DNA of 64,000 bases, from the NCBI GenBank assembly GCA_039707655.1, contig CM077670.1, forward strand, positions 149,648,001 through 149,712,000, written 5' to 3'. The position numbers and the translations under genes were made by a program. Shown here piece by piece: positions 46,609-57,560 of the stretch (the stretch's first letter is position 1; each line of letters begins with the position of its first letter). Origin of the DNA: Elymus sibiricus. Its lineage: Eukaryota > Streptophyta > Magnoliopsida > Poales > Poaceae. The notes under the pieces are model-generated. The model did not search any database and had not been told where the DNA came from. It saw only the letters and a list, made by a program, of their open reading frames with translations.

Positions 46609-47006
46609 ATGTCGAGCGACAGCGAGGACGAAAGTTCTGCCAGCAGTCTGGCGCCCGATCAAAGGTCAACCTCAGAATCATCATGCTCGTCTTCCATGAG
46701 TCCGGCGTCGAGCCCTGACCTCGATTTTATCTGGTTCATGGAAGGACGCCGCCGCCCGAGTCCTCGGACAACGACCAGATGAACGAGGAGCCATTGGAGT
46801 ATGAAGACGACGACGATGATGAGGAGGAGGAGGAGGAATGGTCGAACGAGGAGGAGGACGACGAGGACATCAACGACGATGACGATGACGATGAGGACGG
46901 TGGCGGCGATGAAAAGCCAACAGTCAGCGGCAAGAAGCGTCCTCGCCAAGACGATGTCGCAGGGCCATCCAACAACAACAACAACAACAACAACAACAAG
47001 GACTAA
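46609..47006 (+). pseudogene. Highly acidic low-complexity protein carried by CACTA
   Basis: ATG at 46,609 opens MSSDSEDESSASSLAPDQ, a Ser-rich N-terminus with an SSSMSPASSPDLDF segment. A one-base frame change near 46,745 is needed to enter the second ORF (46,779-47,006), which is Asp/Glu-rich (EYEDDDDDEEEEEEW), then KKRPRQDD, a possible nuclear localisation signal, then poly-Asn. Acidic, nuclear-signal-bearing proteins can be histone-binding or activators; here the function is unknown. The poly-D/E and poly-N runs come from GAC/GAG and AAC triplet repeats prone to slippage, which may explain the frame change. Confidence 0.5.
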
Positions 47007-47049
47007 ATTAAGCAGACTATATATCTCTGTTGCCATTCCCTCATATTAA

Positions 47050-47669
47050 TTCGTTATCTCTGTTTCCCCTATCAATCTCATTGCAGATGGTTAGCAATAT
47101 GTATTCGACAACAATCTTTTACAGTATCGCCCACAGTTGGTTTCTTGAATTGTGTGCCCTGTCGAGCACACAATTAACAACAAAAAATCATATGGGCTGT
47201 CTAGAATTATCGCACACAATTCTGATTACCGACCTGTTTGCCGGGTATCACACACATCTTGTTACGCCGAATCGTTTGTGTTCTACTGGATCATCGCAAA
47301 CAGTTCATCTGAGTGACCTGTATGCCGTCTATCGCACACATCTAGATCTGGGTAATCATTTGTGTTATTTTTGCACATCACAAACAGTTCATCTGAGTGA
47401 ACTGTATGCCGTCTATCGAACACGTCTGCATTTGGGTAATCGTTCGCGTTATTTTATGTCATCGCAAACAGTTTGTATGGATCAACTGTATGCCACTTAT
47501 CGCACACGCAACTCTTTTCTGAATCGTATTTGATGTCACCATCATCCCACACAGTTCGTTTTATTGGTGAAGTTTTTATTATGATACCGTTTGCTATTCA
47601 TGCATCGCACACAGTTTGGTCGATTGGTCTCCTATACAAGTGTCACGTTAGGACCATCCTGCAGTAGTG
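47050..47669. repeat. Right subterminal repeats of the 16.4-kb CACTA
   Basis: Tandem units of roughly 90-110 bp contain CAAACAGTTCATCTGAGTGA, CTGTATGCCGTCTATCGCAC and GGGTAATC(A/G)TT. ATCGCACACA-type words recur throughout. The terminus reads CTGCAGTAGTG. Confidence 0.75.
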
Positions 47670-47840
47670 GCACCTTACTGAGTTGTTGCAAGATCGTGGG
47701 TTTGCAATTGGGAAAATCGATCCCACTCTTTTTACTAAGAGGGTTAAAGGGGATTTGTTCATATCCCATCTATGTGTTGATGATATTATCCTTGGTTCTC
47801 CAAACAAAGCTTTCAATGATGAGTTTGCCGCACTCAAGAC
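47670..47840 (+). pseudogene. Copia reverse transcriptase fragment
   Basis: The interrupted frame resumes with LTELLQDRGFAIGKIDPTLF and GDLFISHLCVDDIILGSPNK. The active-site motif, normally YVDD in Copia, reads CVDD here. A Sabrina-type element is inserted after AALKT at 47,841. Confidence 0.9.
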
Positions 47841-49326
47841 TGATACGTCTCCGATGTATCTATACCAAACAGATCAACCTATTAACTCACTGCCTTGTGC
47901 CAGTTGCTGTTTTCTGCTTGTTTTTGGTTTTACAGAAAATCCATACCAAACGGAGTCCAAATGCTACGAAACTTTTTGATGATTTTTTTTGGACAAAAGA
48001 GACCCTAGAAGCTTTGGGGGAGGACCAGAAGACCTACGAGGAGACGGCAAGGCAACAGGGCGCACCCTGGGGGTAGGCACGCCCTGATGCCTTGTGGGAC
48101 CCTCGTGGCTCCGTCTGACCTAATTCCAGCATTGTAAATTCCCAAATTTTCCAAAACCCCCAGAGAGCCAAACGAAACAATTTTTCCGCTGCCGCAAGTC
48201 TCTGTTCTTCCGCGATCCCATCTGGAGGCCTTTTCCGGTACTCTTCCGGAGGGGGAATCGATCACGGAGGGCTTCTATATCAACCTTGCTGCCCTTCCGA
48301 TGATGTGTGAGTAGCTCACCATAGACCTACGGGTCCATAGCTAGTAGCTAGATGGCTTTCTCTCTCTCTTTGATCTTCAATACAAAGTTCTCCAAGATCT
48401 CCATGGAGTTCTATTCGATGTAATCTTCTTTTGTGGTGTGTTTGTTGGGATCCGACGAATTGTGGGTTTATGATCAGATTATTCATTGAAAGTAATTGAG
48501 TCTTTTCTGAACTTTATTATGCATGATTATTATAGATTTGTATTTCTCTCTGATCTATCCATTTGGTTTGGCTAACTAGATTGATTTATCTTCAGTGGGA
48601 GAGGTGCTTTGTAATGGGTTCAATCTTGCGGTGTCCTCACCTCGTGACAGAAGGGGTAGCGAGGCATGTATTTGTATTCTTGCCATTAAGGGTAAAATGA
48701 CAGGGTTTAATCATATTGCTTGAGTTTATTCTATCTACATCATGTCATCTTGCTTAAAGCGTTACTCTGCTTGTCATGAACTTAATACCATAGATGCATG
48801 CTGGATAGCAGTCGATTGGTGGAGTAATAGCAGTAGATGCAAAATCGTTTCGGTCTACTTGTCACAGACGTGATGCCTATATACATGATCATTGCCATGA
48901 ATAACATCATAACTATGCACTTTTCTATCAATTGCCCAACAGTAATTTCTCTACCCACTGTATGCTATGTTTCAAGAGAGAAGCCTCTAGTGAAAACTAT
49001 GGCCCCCGTGTCCACTTTTATCATATTACTAAAACCAAAAGTACCTTGCTGCAATTTTACTCTTTTTATTTTACTTTTTAATTTATATATCTATCACTAT
49101 CAGATTTAATCCTTGCAAGTAACGAGTGTAAGGGGATTGACAACCCTCTTGCCCGCGTTGGGTGCAAGTATTTGCTCTTGTGTGTGTAGGTGTTGTTTAC
49201 AAGCAATTTGCGTGGTTCTCCTATTGGTTCGATAACCTTGGTTCTTACTGAGGGAAATACTATCCGCTACTATATTGCTTCACCCTTCCTCTTCGGGGAT
49301 AATCCCAATGCGCCTCACAAGTAGCA
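47841..49326 (+). repeat. 5' LTR of the Sabrina-type element
   Basis: It begins TGATACGTCTCCGATGTATC and ends CACAAGTAGCA. Compared with the 3' LTR it lacks about 65 bp just after the first 25 bases, where a short unrelated-looking stretch (ACCAAACAGATC) joins CAACCTATTAACTCAC. Confidence 0.85.
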
Positions 49327-49337
49327 GAAAGAATTTC

Positions 49338-49356
49338 TGGCGCCGTTGTCGGGGAG
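49338..49356 (+). promoter_or_regulatory. Primer binding site, tRNA-Asp type
   Basis: TGGCGCCGTTGTCGGGGAG lies 11 bases after the LTR. Apart from a single change it matches the complement of the 3' end of plant tRNA-Asp, as in several grass Gypsy elements. Confidence 0.75.
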
Positions 49357-49550
49357 ACATCATCAAATACCTACAGGTTCCTTCACACAAATTATCATTT
49401 ACTTGCTGTACTTTTTATCTGCCTCTCTTTTTCATCTCCCACCACTTCTCTAAAAAACAAAAATACTAAAAATATTTTGTGTGCTTTCTTTGCTTGTGCT
49501 GCCATGTGCCTTCTATTTGCTTGCATCTTTGCTTGCTAAAAATTATTGGT

Positions 49551-50236
49551 ATGGATCCTCATCCACTTGCTAAAATTTTCAAACAATCCAATTATGATGA
49601 ACCAATTGCTAGTGAGTTGAGTGCACTCTAATATCTTTATGAAGTTTTGCTTGAAAATCATGAATCTGAAAATTGTGATGAAGTGTTAAAAGAAGAAATT
49701 TATAAAGTGATTCATGATAGATCCTTGAATGAAAAGCATGATTGCAATGATGTTATTATAAATTCTATTAATGTCAGTTGTGCTAATGATATGCAAAGCT
49801 ATAATCTTGGGGATGATAATTTTGTTATGTCCACTACTTATTGCAATGATCATGAGTGGGGTGATAATGCTTTTCTTATGATCTTGAAAATTTATTAAAG
49901 CCTCATGATGAATATGTTATTGATAATAATATTTACAATAATATTGAAATTGGGTTTGGAAGAGTGTCAACTTTGGGTTAAAAAAATCCCACATATTCGC
50001 AGAGTGTTCAATCTTATGAAATTTTTGATAATAGTGGGTTTGGAGAGGTCATGAAATTAGTTGATGTTAATCCCACTATCTTGGAAAATTATAAAACTTT
50101 TATGCATAGGGATCATGAAGAGCATATTTTATATGATAGTTATATTATTGAATTTGATTATGATCCTACATGTAATTATTATGAGAGACAAAAAATGGTT
50201 GTAGAAAACTTCATGTTACTCGATTACCTCTCTTGA
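49551..50236 (+). pseudogene. gag-position remnant of the Sabrina-type element
   Basis: ATG at 49,551 opens MDPHPLAKIFKQSNYDEPIA about 200 bp after the primer binding site. Stops near 49,629 and 49,979 and a frame change near 49,895 break it. The later part reads VDVNPTILENYKTFMHRDHE and FDYDPTCNYYERQKMVVENF. It is Asn/Asp/Tyr-rich, without a zinc knuckle or recognised domain. Position suggests a derived gag; the function is unproven. Confidence 0.5.
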
Positions 50237-52487
50237 AGTTCAAATTGTCAATGTTTAATTCTTCCTCTTTGCATATGCTAAATATTTCTTGCCTTGATAA
50301 TTTATTTGCGTATAAAATTCCTATGCATAGGAAGTATGTTAGACTTAAATGTGTTTGTCACATGTTTTATGGTGCTCTCTTTGTGCTTCAATTCTTGTCT
50401 CTGACGTGAGCATCATTAATATCTCAAGCCTATCTTAATGGCTATAAAGGAAGAGCTTGTTGGGAGATAACCCAATAGTTATTATTTATGTTTTTGTGTG
50501 CAAACATGATTATTGCTACTTTAATGATTATTTTTTTATCTTTTAATTAGTGTTTGTGCCAAGTAATGCCTTTTGGGATGATTTAGATGATAGCATAATT
50601 GATGCTGTTTGAAAACAGAAAGTTTTGCACCCAGTTCTAGAATTTATATTCTGTACTGGAAAGTGAAAATAATCTGAATTTTTTACACAACATTGGAATA
50701 CAATTTTTTTACATTTTCCTTATTTTTCAGAATTTTTGGAGTTACAGAAGTATGATTTTAATTCAGATCTTTACAGACTGTTCTGTTTTGGACAGATTCT
50801 GTTTTTTATTGCATAGTGTGCTTATTTTAATGATGCTATGGATTATATCGGGGGGTATAAGTCATGGAGAAGTAAGAATACAGTAGGTATTATGCAAGAA
50901 TAATTATGAATGAGTTTACAACAGTACCTGAAGTTTATGATTTGATTATTATACTAACGGATCACACGAGGTTTCTGTTGAGTTTTGTGTGCTGAAGTTT
51001 TCAAGTTTTGGGGGAGATCACGATGGATGAAGGAATAAGGAGCGGCAAGAACCTAAGCTTGGGGATTCCCAAGGAACCCCAATGTAATATTCAAGGAAGA
51101 CCCAAGCATCTAAGCTTGGGGATGCCCCGGATGGCATCCCCTCTTTCATCCACAATTCATTGGTATGTTACTTGGAGCTATATTTTTATTCATCACATGA
51201 TATGAGTTTTACTTGGAGTGTCTTGTGCCATAGTTTTGTTTGCTTTTTAGTTTGCCACAATCATTGTTTGCTGGACACACCTTTTGAGAGAGACACACAT
51301 TCATCATATTTTGATAGAATGCTCTATGAGCTTCACTTATATCTTTTGAGCTATGCAGTTGCTCTTGTGCTTCACTTATATTTGTTAGAGCACGACGATG
51401 GTTATATAGTTTATAGAAATGATTGCACTCTCATTCTTCACTTAAATCTTTTTGAGAGTCTTAAAATATGAAGTGGTAATATACACGAGTTATAAGACTA
51501 GTCTAAAAATGACAGGTATATAAGAGTGGTATAATAAAAACTTTCACGTAGATCTCTAAATTTGAGGCGTATGATTTAATTATATTGATGTCGTAATATG
51601 AAAGGGTATTAGTTCATGATCATTGGTTAGTAGGAATATTGATATTAAAGCTTGTTATTAACTACTCATTTAAGTGTCCGACATGGCATGGTGGGGAAGT
51701 TTGAGCATTTTTATGTCTGATTGAAATCCTTGAGTGCTGTCATAATCAGGGGTGCGCGATAGTTAACTCCTACCAACCTCCTCCCTAGGGACATGCAAGT
51801 AGTACTTTGCTTCGAGGGCTAATAAAACTTTCACAATAAGTATATGAGTTCTTTATGACTAATGTGAGTTCATGGACAATTACGCACTCTCACCTTTCCG
51901 TAATTTCCTAGCCTCTTCGGTACCGTGCATTGCCCTTTCTCACCTCGAGAGTCGGTGCAAACTTTGCCGGTGCATCCAAATCCCGTGATATGATACGCTC
52001 TATCACACATAAGCCTCCTTATATCTTCCTCAAAACAGCCACCATACCTACCTATCATGGCATTTCCATAGCCATTCCGAGATATATTGCCACGCAACTT
52101 GCACCGTTCCGTCTAATGACATGTGTGTTCATCGTCATATTGCTTTGCATGATCATATAGAGCTGACATGATATTTGTGACAAAGCCACCGTTCATCATT
52201 GTTATACAAGTTATGCTAGATCATTGCACGTCCTGGTACACTGCCAGAGGCATTCATATAGAGTCATCTCGTATTAATTTATCGAGTTGTAATATCGAGT
52301 TGTAAGTAAATAAAAGTCTGATGTCATCATTATTAGAGCATTGTCCCAGTGAGGAAAAGAATGATGGAGACTGATGAGTCCTCCAAAATGTGGGGGTGAG
52401 GTCCATGAGATTATTCTAAAAAAATGAGAGAAAAAGAGAGAAGGGGCAATGCTACCATCCTTTTACCACACTTGTGCTTCAGAGTAG
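50237..52487 (+). other. Non-coding interior of the Sabrina-type element, left part
   Basis: No coding domain is recognised. The notable features are repeated AAGCTTGGGGAT(T/G)CCC words at 51,055 and 51,112 and a palindromic GGATGCC-CCGG-ATGGCATCC at 51,120-51,140. These precede a polypurine-like sequence repeated before the 3' LTR. Confidence 0.5.
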
Positions 52488-54055
52488 TGCTACTTGTAGC
52501 TTGCGTTGGTATTTCCCCGAAGAGGAAGGGATGATGCAGCACAGTAGAGATAAGTATTTCCCTTAGTTATGAAACCAAGGTTATCGAACCAGTAGGACAA
52601 TCACGCAACACCTCGTTAGCAGCACCTGCACACAAACAACAAATCCTTGCACCCAACGCAAACGAGAGGTTGTCAATCTCTCGGCGGTCAATTGCAAGAT
52701 TAAATTGTATGTGATAGATAGATAGATTGAAACAAAAATACAAAATAAAATAAATAAAAGAAAATGGCAGCAATATTTTTAGGGTTTTAGTAAAATGATT
52801 TAGATAGACCCGGGGGCCATAGGTTTCACTAGAGGCTTCTCTCAAGAAAATAGCATACGGTGGGTAGACAAATTACTGTTGGGCAATTGATAGAAAAGCA
52901 AATAATCATGACGATATCCAAGGCAATGATCATGTATATAGGCATCACGTCCAATACAAGTAGACCGACTCCTGCCTGCATCTACTACTATTACACCACT
53001 ACACATCGACCGCTATCCAGCATGCATCTAGTGTATTAAGTCCATAAAGAACGGAGTAATGCCTTAAGAACGATGACATGATGTAGACAAGATAAACTCA
53101 CGTATGAATAAACCCCATCTTTGTACCCTTAATAGCATCGATACATACGTGTCATGTCCCTTTCTGTCACTGGGATTGAGCACCGCAAGATCGAACCCAT
53201 TACAAAGCACCTCTTCCCAAGGCAAGATAAATCAATCTAGTTGGCCAAACCAAATCAATAGATCAGAGAAGAAATACGAGGCTATAATAATCATGCATAA
53301 AAGAGTGTAGCAAAGACTCAAATATATTCATGGATAATCTGATCATAAACTCACAATTCATCAGATCCCAACAAACACACCGCAAAAAGTGATTACATCG
53401 GATAGAACTCCAAGAACATCGAGGAGAACATTGTATTGAAGATCAAAAAGAGAGAAGAAGCCATCTAGCTACTGCCTATGGACCCGAAGGTCTATGGTAA
53501 ACTACTCACGCATCATCGGAAGGGCAGCAAGGTTGATGTAGAACCCCTCCGTGATCGATTCCCCCTCCGGCAGATTACCGGAGAAGGACCCCAGATGAGA
53601 TCTCTCTGGAACAGAAACTTGCGGCGGCGGAAAAAGTATTTCATGGACTCTCCTGAGGGTTTCTGATTTTTCTTGAATTTATAGAGGTGGAATTAGGTCA
53701 AACGGAGCAAAGGGGGGCCCACGAGGAACCAGGGCGCGCCTGCCCCCCCCCCCCAGGCGCGCCCTGGTGGCTCGTGGCCACCTCCTGGGTCTTCTGGCCC
53801 TCTCCCGAAGCTTCTAGTGTTTATCTTGTCCAGAAAAAATCTCCAAAAAGTTTCATGGCATTTGGACTTCGTTTGGTATTGATTTTCTGTAAAACAAAAA
53901 TAGGGCAGAAAACAGCAACTGGCACTGGGCACTAAGTTAATAGGTTAGTCTCCAAAAATGATATATAATTGCTGTAAATGGTTATAAAAACTTCCAAGAT
54001 TGATATTATAACAGCATGGAACAATCAAAATTATAGATACATTGGAGACGTATCA
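52488..54055 (-). mobile_element. Solo Sabrina-type LTR, reverse orientation, AGTAG duplication
   Basis: On the minus strand it starts TGATACGTCTCCAATGTATC and ends GCTACAAGTAGCA. AGTAG flanks it at 52,483-52,487 and 54,056-54,060. It is a full-length LTR (1,568 bp) without an interior, inserted in the interior of a related element in the opposite direction. It has an 11-C homopolymer near 53,738-53,752. Confidence 0.9.
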
Positions 54056-54761
54056 AGTAGCACCATGTTCTTCATATAGAGAGTCTCCTGAGATATCACT
54101 TTCATATACTAGTGGGAATTTTTCATTATAGAACTTAGCTTGTATATTCCAATGACAGGCCTCCTCAAATGCCGAGGTCTTCACCCACTTAGTTTCATAT
54201 TGAGCTTTCAGACACTTATAGCTCTTAGTGCATCCGTTGCATGGCAATCCCTACTCCTCGCATTGATATTGATTGATGGGCCTCTCCATTGCCTATTGAT
54301 TCGTCGAGTTGATGCGAGCCTTTCTTCCTTTTTGACTTCTCCTATATATCTCTACCATCGCATTCTATTCCACCCATAGTGCTAATGTCCATGTCTCACG
54401 CTCATGTATTGAGTGGAGTTGAAAATGCTGAAGCACGTGAAAAAGTATGATCCAATTGCCTGGTTGGACATCGGGGTGCTCATGATTTATATTTATGCGA
54501 TGAAGGTAGAGTCATGCATTGCTTACATAATTCAATGATTAGGGATAACATTCGTTGAGCATCGTATATTTTGAAAATTTAATGATTATGTTGTTGTATT
54601 CATGGATATTATTATGTTGATATTAATTACTTCATCATTTCTCAATATTTATACTGTAAGAGAGATTCCATGATAAACATGCTAGGTAGCATTCAACATC
54701 CAAAATTCTGTTTTTATCATTTACCTACTCGAGGACGAGTAGGAATTAAGCTTGGGGGTGC
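54056..54761 (+). other. Non-coding interior of the Sabrina-type element, right part
   Basis: No ORF with motifs is present. It ends GAATTAAGCTTGGGGGTGC, the polypurine tract directly before the 3' LTR at 54,762. Confidence 0.6.
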
Positions 54762-56314
54762 TGATACGTCTTCGACGTATCTATAATTTGTGATTGTTTC
54801 ATGCTATTATATTATCATTCTTAGATACTTTATATGCAATTTTATATCATTTTTGGGGGCTAACCTATTAACTCACTACCTAGTGCCAGTTGCTGTTTTC
54901 TGCTTGTTTTTGGTTTTAAACAAAATCCATACCAAACGGAGTCCAAACGCTACGAAACTTTTTGATGATTTTTTTCTGGACAATTGAGACCCTAGAAGCT
55001 TCGGGGGAGGACCAGAAGACCTACGAGGAGACGGCAAGGCAACAGGGCACGCCTTGGGGGATAGGCGCGCCCTTATGCCTTGTGGGCCCCTCGTGGCTCC
55101 GTCTGACCTAATTACAGCGCTATAAATTCCCAAATATTCCAAAACCCCCAGAGAGCCAGACGAAACAATTTTTCCGCCACCGCAAGTCTCTGTTCTTCCG
55201 CGATCCCATCTGGAGGCCTTTTTCGGTACTCTGCCGGAGGGGGAATCGATCACGGAGGGCTTCTACATCAACCTTGCTGCCCTTCCAATGATGTGTGAGT
55301 AGTTCACCACAGACCTACGAGTCCATAGCTAGTAGCTAGATGGCTTTCTCTCTCTCCCTATGACCTTCAATAAAAAGTTCTCCATGATCTCCATGGAATT
55401 CTATTCGATGTAATCTTCTTTTGCGGTGTGTTTGTTGGGATCCGATGAATTGTGGGTTTATGATCAGATTATTCATTGAAAGTAATTGAGTCTTTTCTGA
55501 ACTTTATTATGCATGATTATTATAGCTTTGTATTTCTCTCCGATCTATCCGTTTGGTTTGGCCAACTAGATTGATTTATCTTCAGTGGGAGAGGTGCTTT
55601 GTAATGGGTTCAATCTTGCGGTGTCCTCACCTCGTGACAGAAGGGGTAGCGAGACACGTATTTTTATTGTTGGCATTATGGGTAAAACGACAGGGTTTAA
55701 TCATATTGCTCGAGTTTATTCTGTCTACATCATGTCATCTTGCTTAAAGCGTTACTCTGTTTGTCATGAACTTAATACCATAGATGCATGCTGGATAGCG
55801 GTCGATTGGTGGAGTAATAGTAATAGATGCAGAATCATTATGGTCTACTTGTCACGGACGTGATGCCTATATACATGATCATTGCCATGAATAACGTCAT
55901 AACTATGCACTTTTCTATCAATTGCCCAAAGTAATTTGTCTACCCACCTTATGCCACGTTTCAACAAAGAAGCCTCTAGTGAAAACTATGGCCCCCGGGT
56001 CTACTTTATCATATTACTAAAACCAAAGATACCTTGCTGCAATTTTACTCTTTTTATTTTACTTTCTAATTTATATATCTATCACTATCAGATTTAATCC
56101 TTGCAAGTAACGAGTTCAAGGGGATTGACAACCCTCTTGCCCGCGTTAGGTGCAAGTATTTGCTCTTGTGTGTGTAGGTGTTGTTTACTAGGAATTTGTG
56201 TGGTTCTCCTATTGGTTTGATAACCTTGGTTCTCATTGATGGAAATACTATCTGCTACTATATTGCTTCACCCTTCCTCTTCGGGGAAAATCCCAACGCA
56301 TCTCACAAGTAGTA
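54762..56314 (+). repeat. 3' LTR of the Sabrina-type element
   Basis: It begins TGATACGTCTTCGACGTATC and ends CACAAGTAGTA (terminal CA changed to TA). It is nearly collinear with 47,841-49,326. Confidence 0.9.
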
Positions 56315-56319
56315 ATGAC

Positions 56320-57197
56320 CAAGAAGTTGGAGATGTCTATGATAGGAGAGTTGAAGTTCTTTCTTGGGTTCTAAGTCAAGAAAAGAAGAGAAGGAACCTT
56401 CATCAACCAAGCCAAATATACCCAAGACATTCTCATGAGATTCAAGTTGGATGATGTCAAGCCGGCCAAGACTCCAATGCCAACCAAGTGCCAACTTGAT
56501 ATTGATCCCAATGGTAAAGCGGTGGATCAAAATGTATACCGTTCCATGATTGGATCCTTGCTATACCTTTGTGCTTCTAGACCGGATACATGTTGAGTGT
56601 GGGAATGTGTGCACGGTTTCAAACCGCACCTAAGGAAAGTCACTTTGTGGTGGTCAAGCGAATCTTTAGATATTTGGCTCATACCCCAAACTTTGGCTTA
56701 TGGTACCCTAAAGGAGCAAGCTTTGATCTCATGGGATATTCAGACTCGGATTGGGTGGGAGACTGTATGGATAGAAAGTCCACTTCTGGAAGGTGCCAAT
56801 TCCTTGGTTGCTCTTTGGTGAGTTGGTCTTCCAAGAAGCAAAATTGCGTTTCTCTCTCCACCACCAAGGTCAAGTATGTAGCCGTCGCAAGTTGTTGTGC
56901 ACAATTGCTATGGATGAGGCAAACTTTAAAGGATCACGGTGTCATTTGTGAAAAAGCGCCTCTTCTATGTGACAATGAAAGTGCAATCATGATCTCCTAC
57001 AACCCCGTGCAACATAGCAAGACGAAGCATATTGAGATCTGTCATCATTAGATCACATCAAGCGTGGGGAGATTGATCTTATCTATGTAGGAACTCATGA
57101 GCAACTGGCGGATATTTTCACGAAGCCATTGGATGAAGCAAGATTTTGCGAGTTAAGGCATGGGCTAAATATCATTGATTTGAGCAATGTGGCTTGA
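56320..57197 (+). pseudogene. Copia reverse transcriptase end and RNase H
   Basis: The frame resumes with KKLEMSMIGELKFFLGF, a TAA in place of a Gln codon, then KTPMPTKCQLDIDPNGKAVD and YRSMIGSLLYLCASRPD. TGA follows near 56,594. RNase H motifs are GYSDSDWVGDCMDRKSTSG, WSSKKQNCVSLSTTKVKYVA (normally AEAEY), LCDNESAI and PVQHSKTKHIEI. A frame change near 57,045 leads to GTHEQLADIFTKPLDEARF, ending LSNVA at the natural stop, 57,197. Confidence 0.9.
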
Positions 57198-57254
57198 GGC
57201 AATGCACATCCCACCGCACTAATCATTTTATCTTGTTCTAGATGTAGGCATGGA

Positions 57255-57265
57255 CATAGGGGGAG
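57255..57265 (+). promoter_or_regulatory. Copia polypurine tract
   Basis: ACATAGGGGGAG is followed directly by TGTTGTTCC, the start of the 3' LTR. Confidence 0.8.
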
Positions 57266-57560
57266 TGTTGTTCCTCTCATGGACACCAACTCTCCTAATT
57301 ATGCATAAATAGAATCGATCTTTCACATTAGCCATTATTGATGGTACCTGTGCTTCAAAGATGAGTTTTGGTCTTGGACCAAAGGTTAAAATCTTCGCGG
57401 TGCCAAACCATTTGACTCAAACATAGGTGGCTCCGGCCACCGACCCTCTTCTCTTGGAAGAGGTTTGGTTCTCTTTGAATTTGATTGATTTTATCTAGAC
57501 TTTAGGTCTTTTGCATTTTGGTTCACTCTAAGGTTGCTCTTGATGTCTTTTGTTTCCTTT
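57266..57560 (+). repeat. Copia 3' LTR, beginning
   Basis: The LTR begins TGTTGTTCCTCTCATGG. Its expected end (sequence like 24,022-25,974) is not found before the next element, so it is truncated or interrupted. The border near 57,560 is a guess. Confidence 0.55.

Larger units (their letters stand above)
31294..47669 (-). mobile_element. Complete 16.4-kb CACTA transposon
   Basis: It begins CACTGGTGCAGCGACGTGC and ends (reverse strand) CACTACTGCAGGATGGTCC, with the target duplication GCA. Subterminal zones at both ends are rich in ATCGCACACA-type repeats. On the minus strand it carries a TnpD transposase (41,306-44,684) and a TnpA-like gene with an Ulp1-like region (32,217-36,112). On the plus strand near the right end are a GRF-like/transmembrane gene (45,534-46,226) and an acidic gene (46,609-47,006). 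A ~500-bp tandem array separates the two transposase genes. All transposase frames are broken. The length includes a 1,021-bp solo LTR and a 456-bp MITE acquired later. Confidence 0.9.
47841..56314 (+). mobile_element. Sabrina-type LTR retrotransposon, complete ends
   Basis: The 5' LTR (47,841-49,326), primer binding site, decayed interior, polypurine tract and 3' LTR (54,762-56,314) are all present. The flanking 5-mers are AAGAC (47,836-47,840) and ATGAC (56,315-56,319), differing at one base. Removing the element rejoins Copia codons from the reverse transcriptase (AALKT to KKLEMSM). No protease, integrase or reverse transcriptase is visible, consistent with a non-autonomous Gypsy-class element. 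A solo LTR of the same family lies inside. The family name is from memory. Confidence 0.85.
24022..57560 (+). mobile_element. Decayed Copia retrotransposon, host of nested insertions
   Basis: Pieces in order are 5' LTR (24,022-25,974), primer binding site (25,977), gag (26,024-27,700), gag end to reverse transcriptase (28,248-31,293), reverse transcriptase (47,670-47,840), RNase H (56,320-57,197), polypurine tract (57,255) and the start of the 3' LTR (57,266). Integrase before reverse transcriptase defines the Copia superfamily. The gaps are a 547-bp solo LTR, a 16.4-kb CACTA and an 8.5-kb Sabrina-type element. Stops and frameshifts throughout show a long-dead copy. The 5' edge is lost in a Sabrina-type insertion, and the end of the 3' LTR near 57,560 is not resolved. 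Confidence 0.9.

Noticed and set aside
46659..47036. Minus-strand ORFs rich in Ser, Val or Leu opposite the acidic gene
   Set aside because: They are antisense shadows of the Asp/Glu and Asn triplet repeats.
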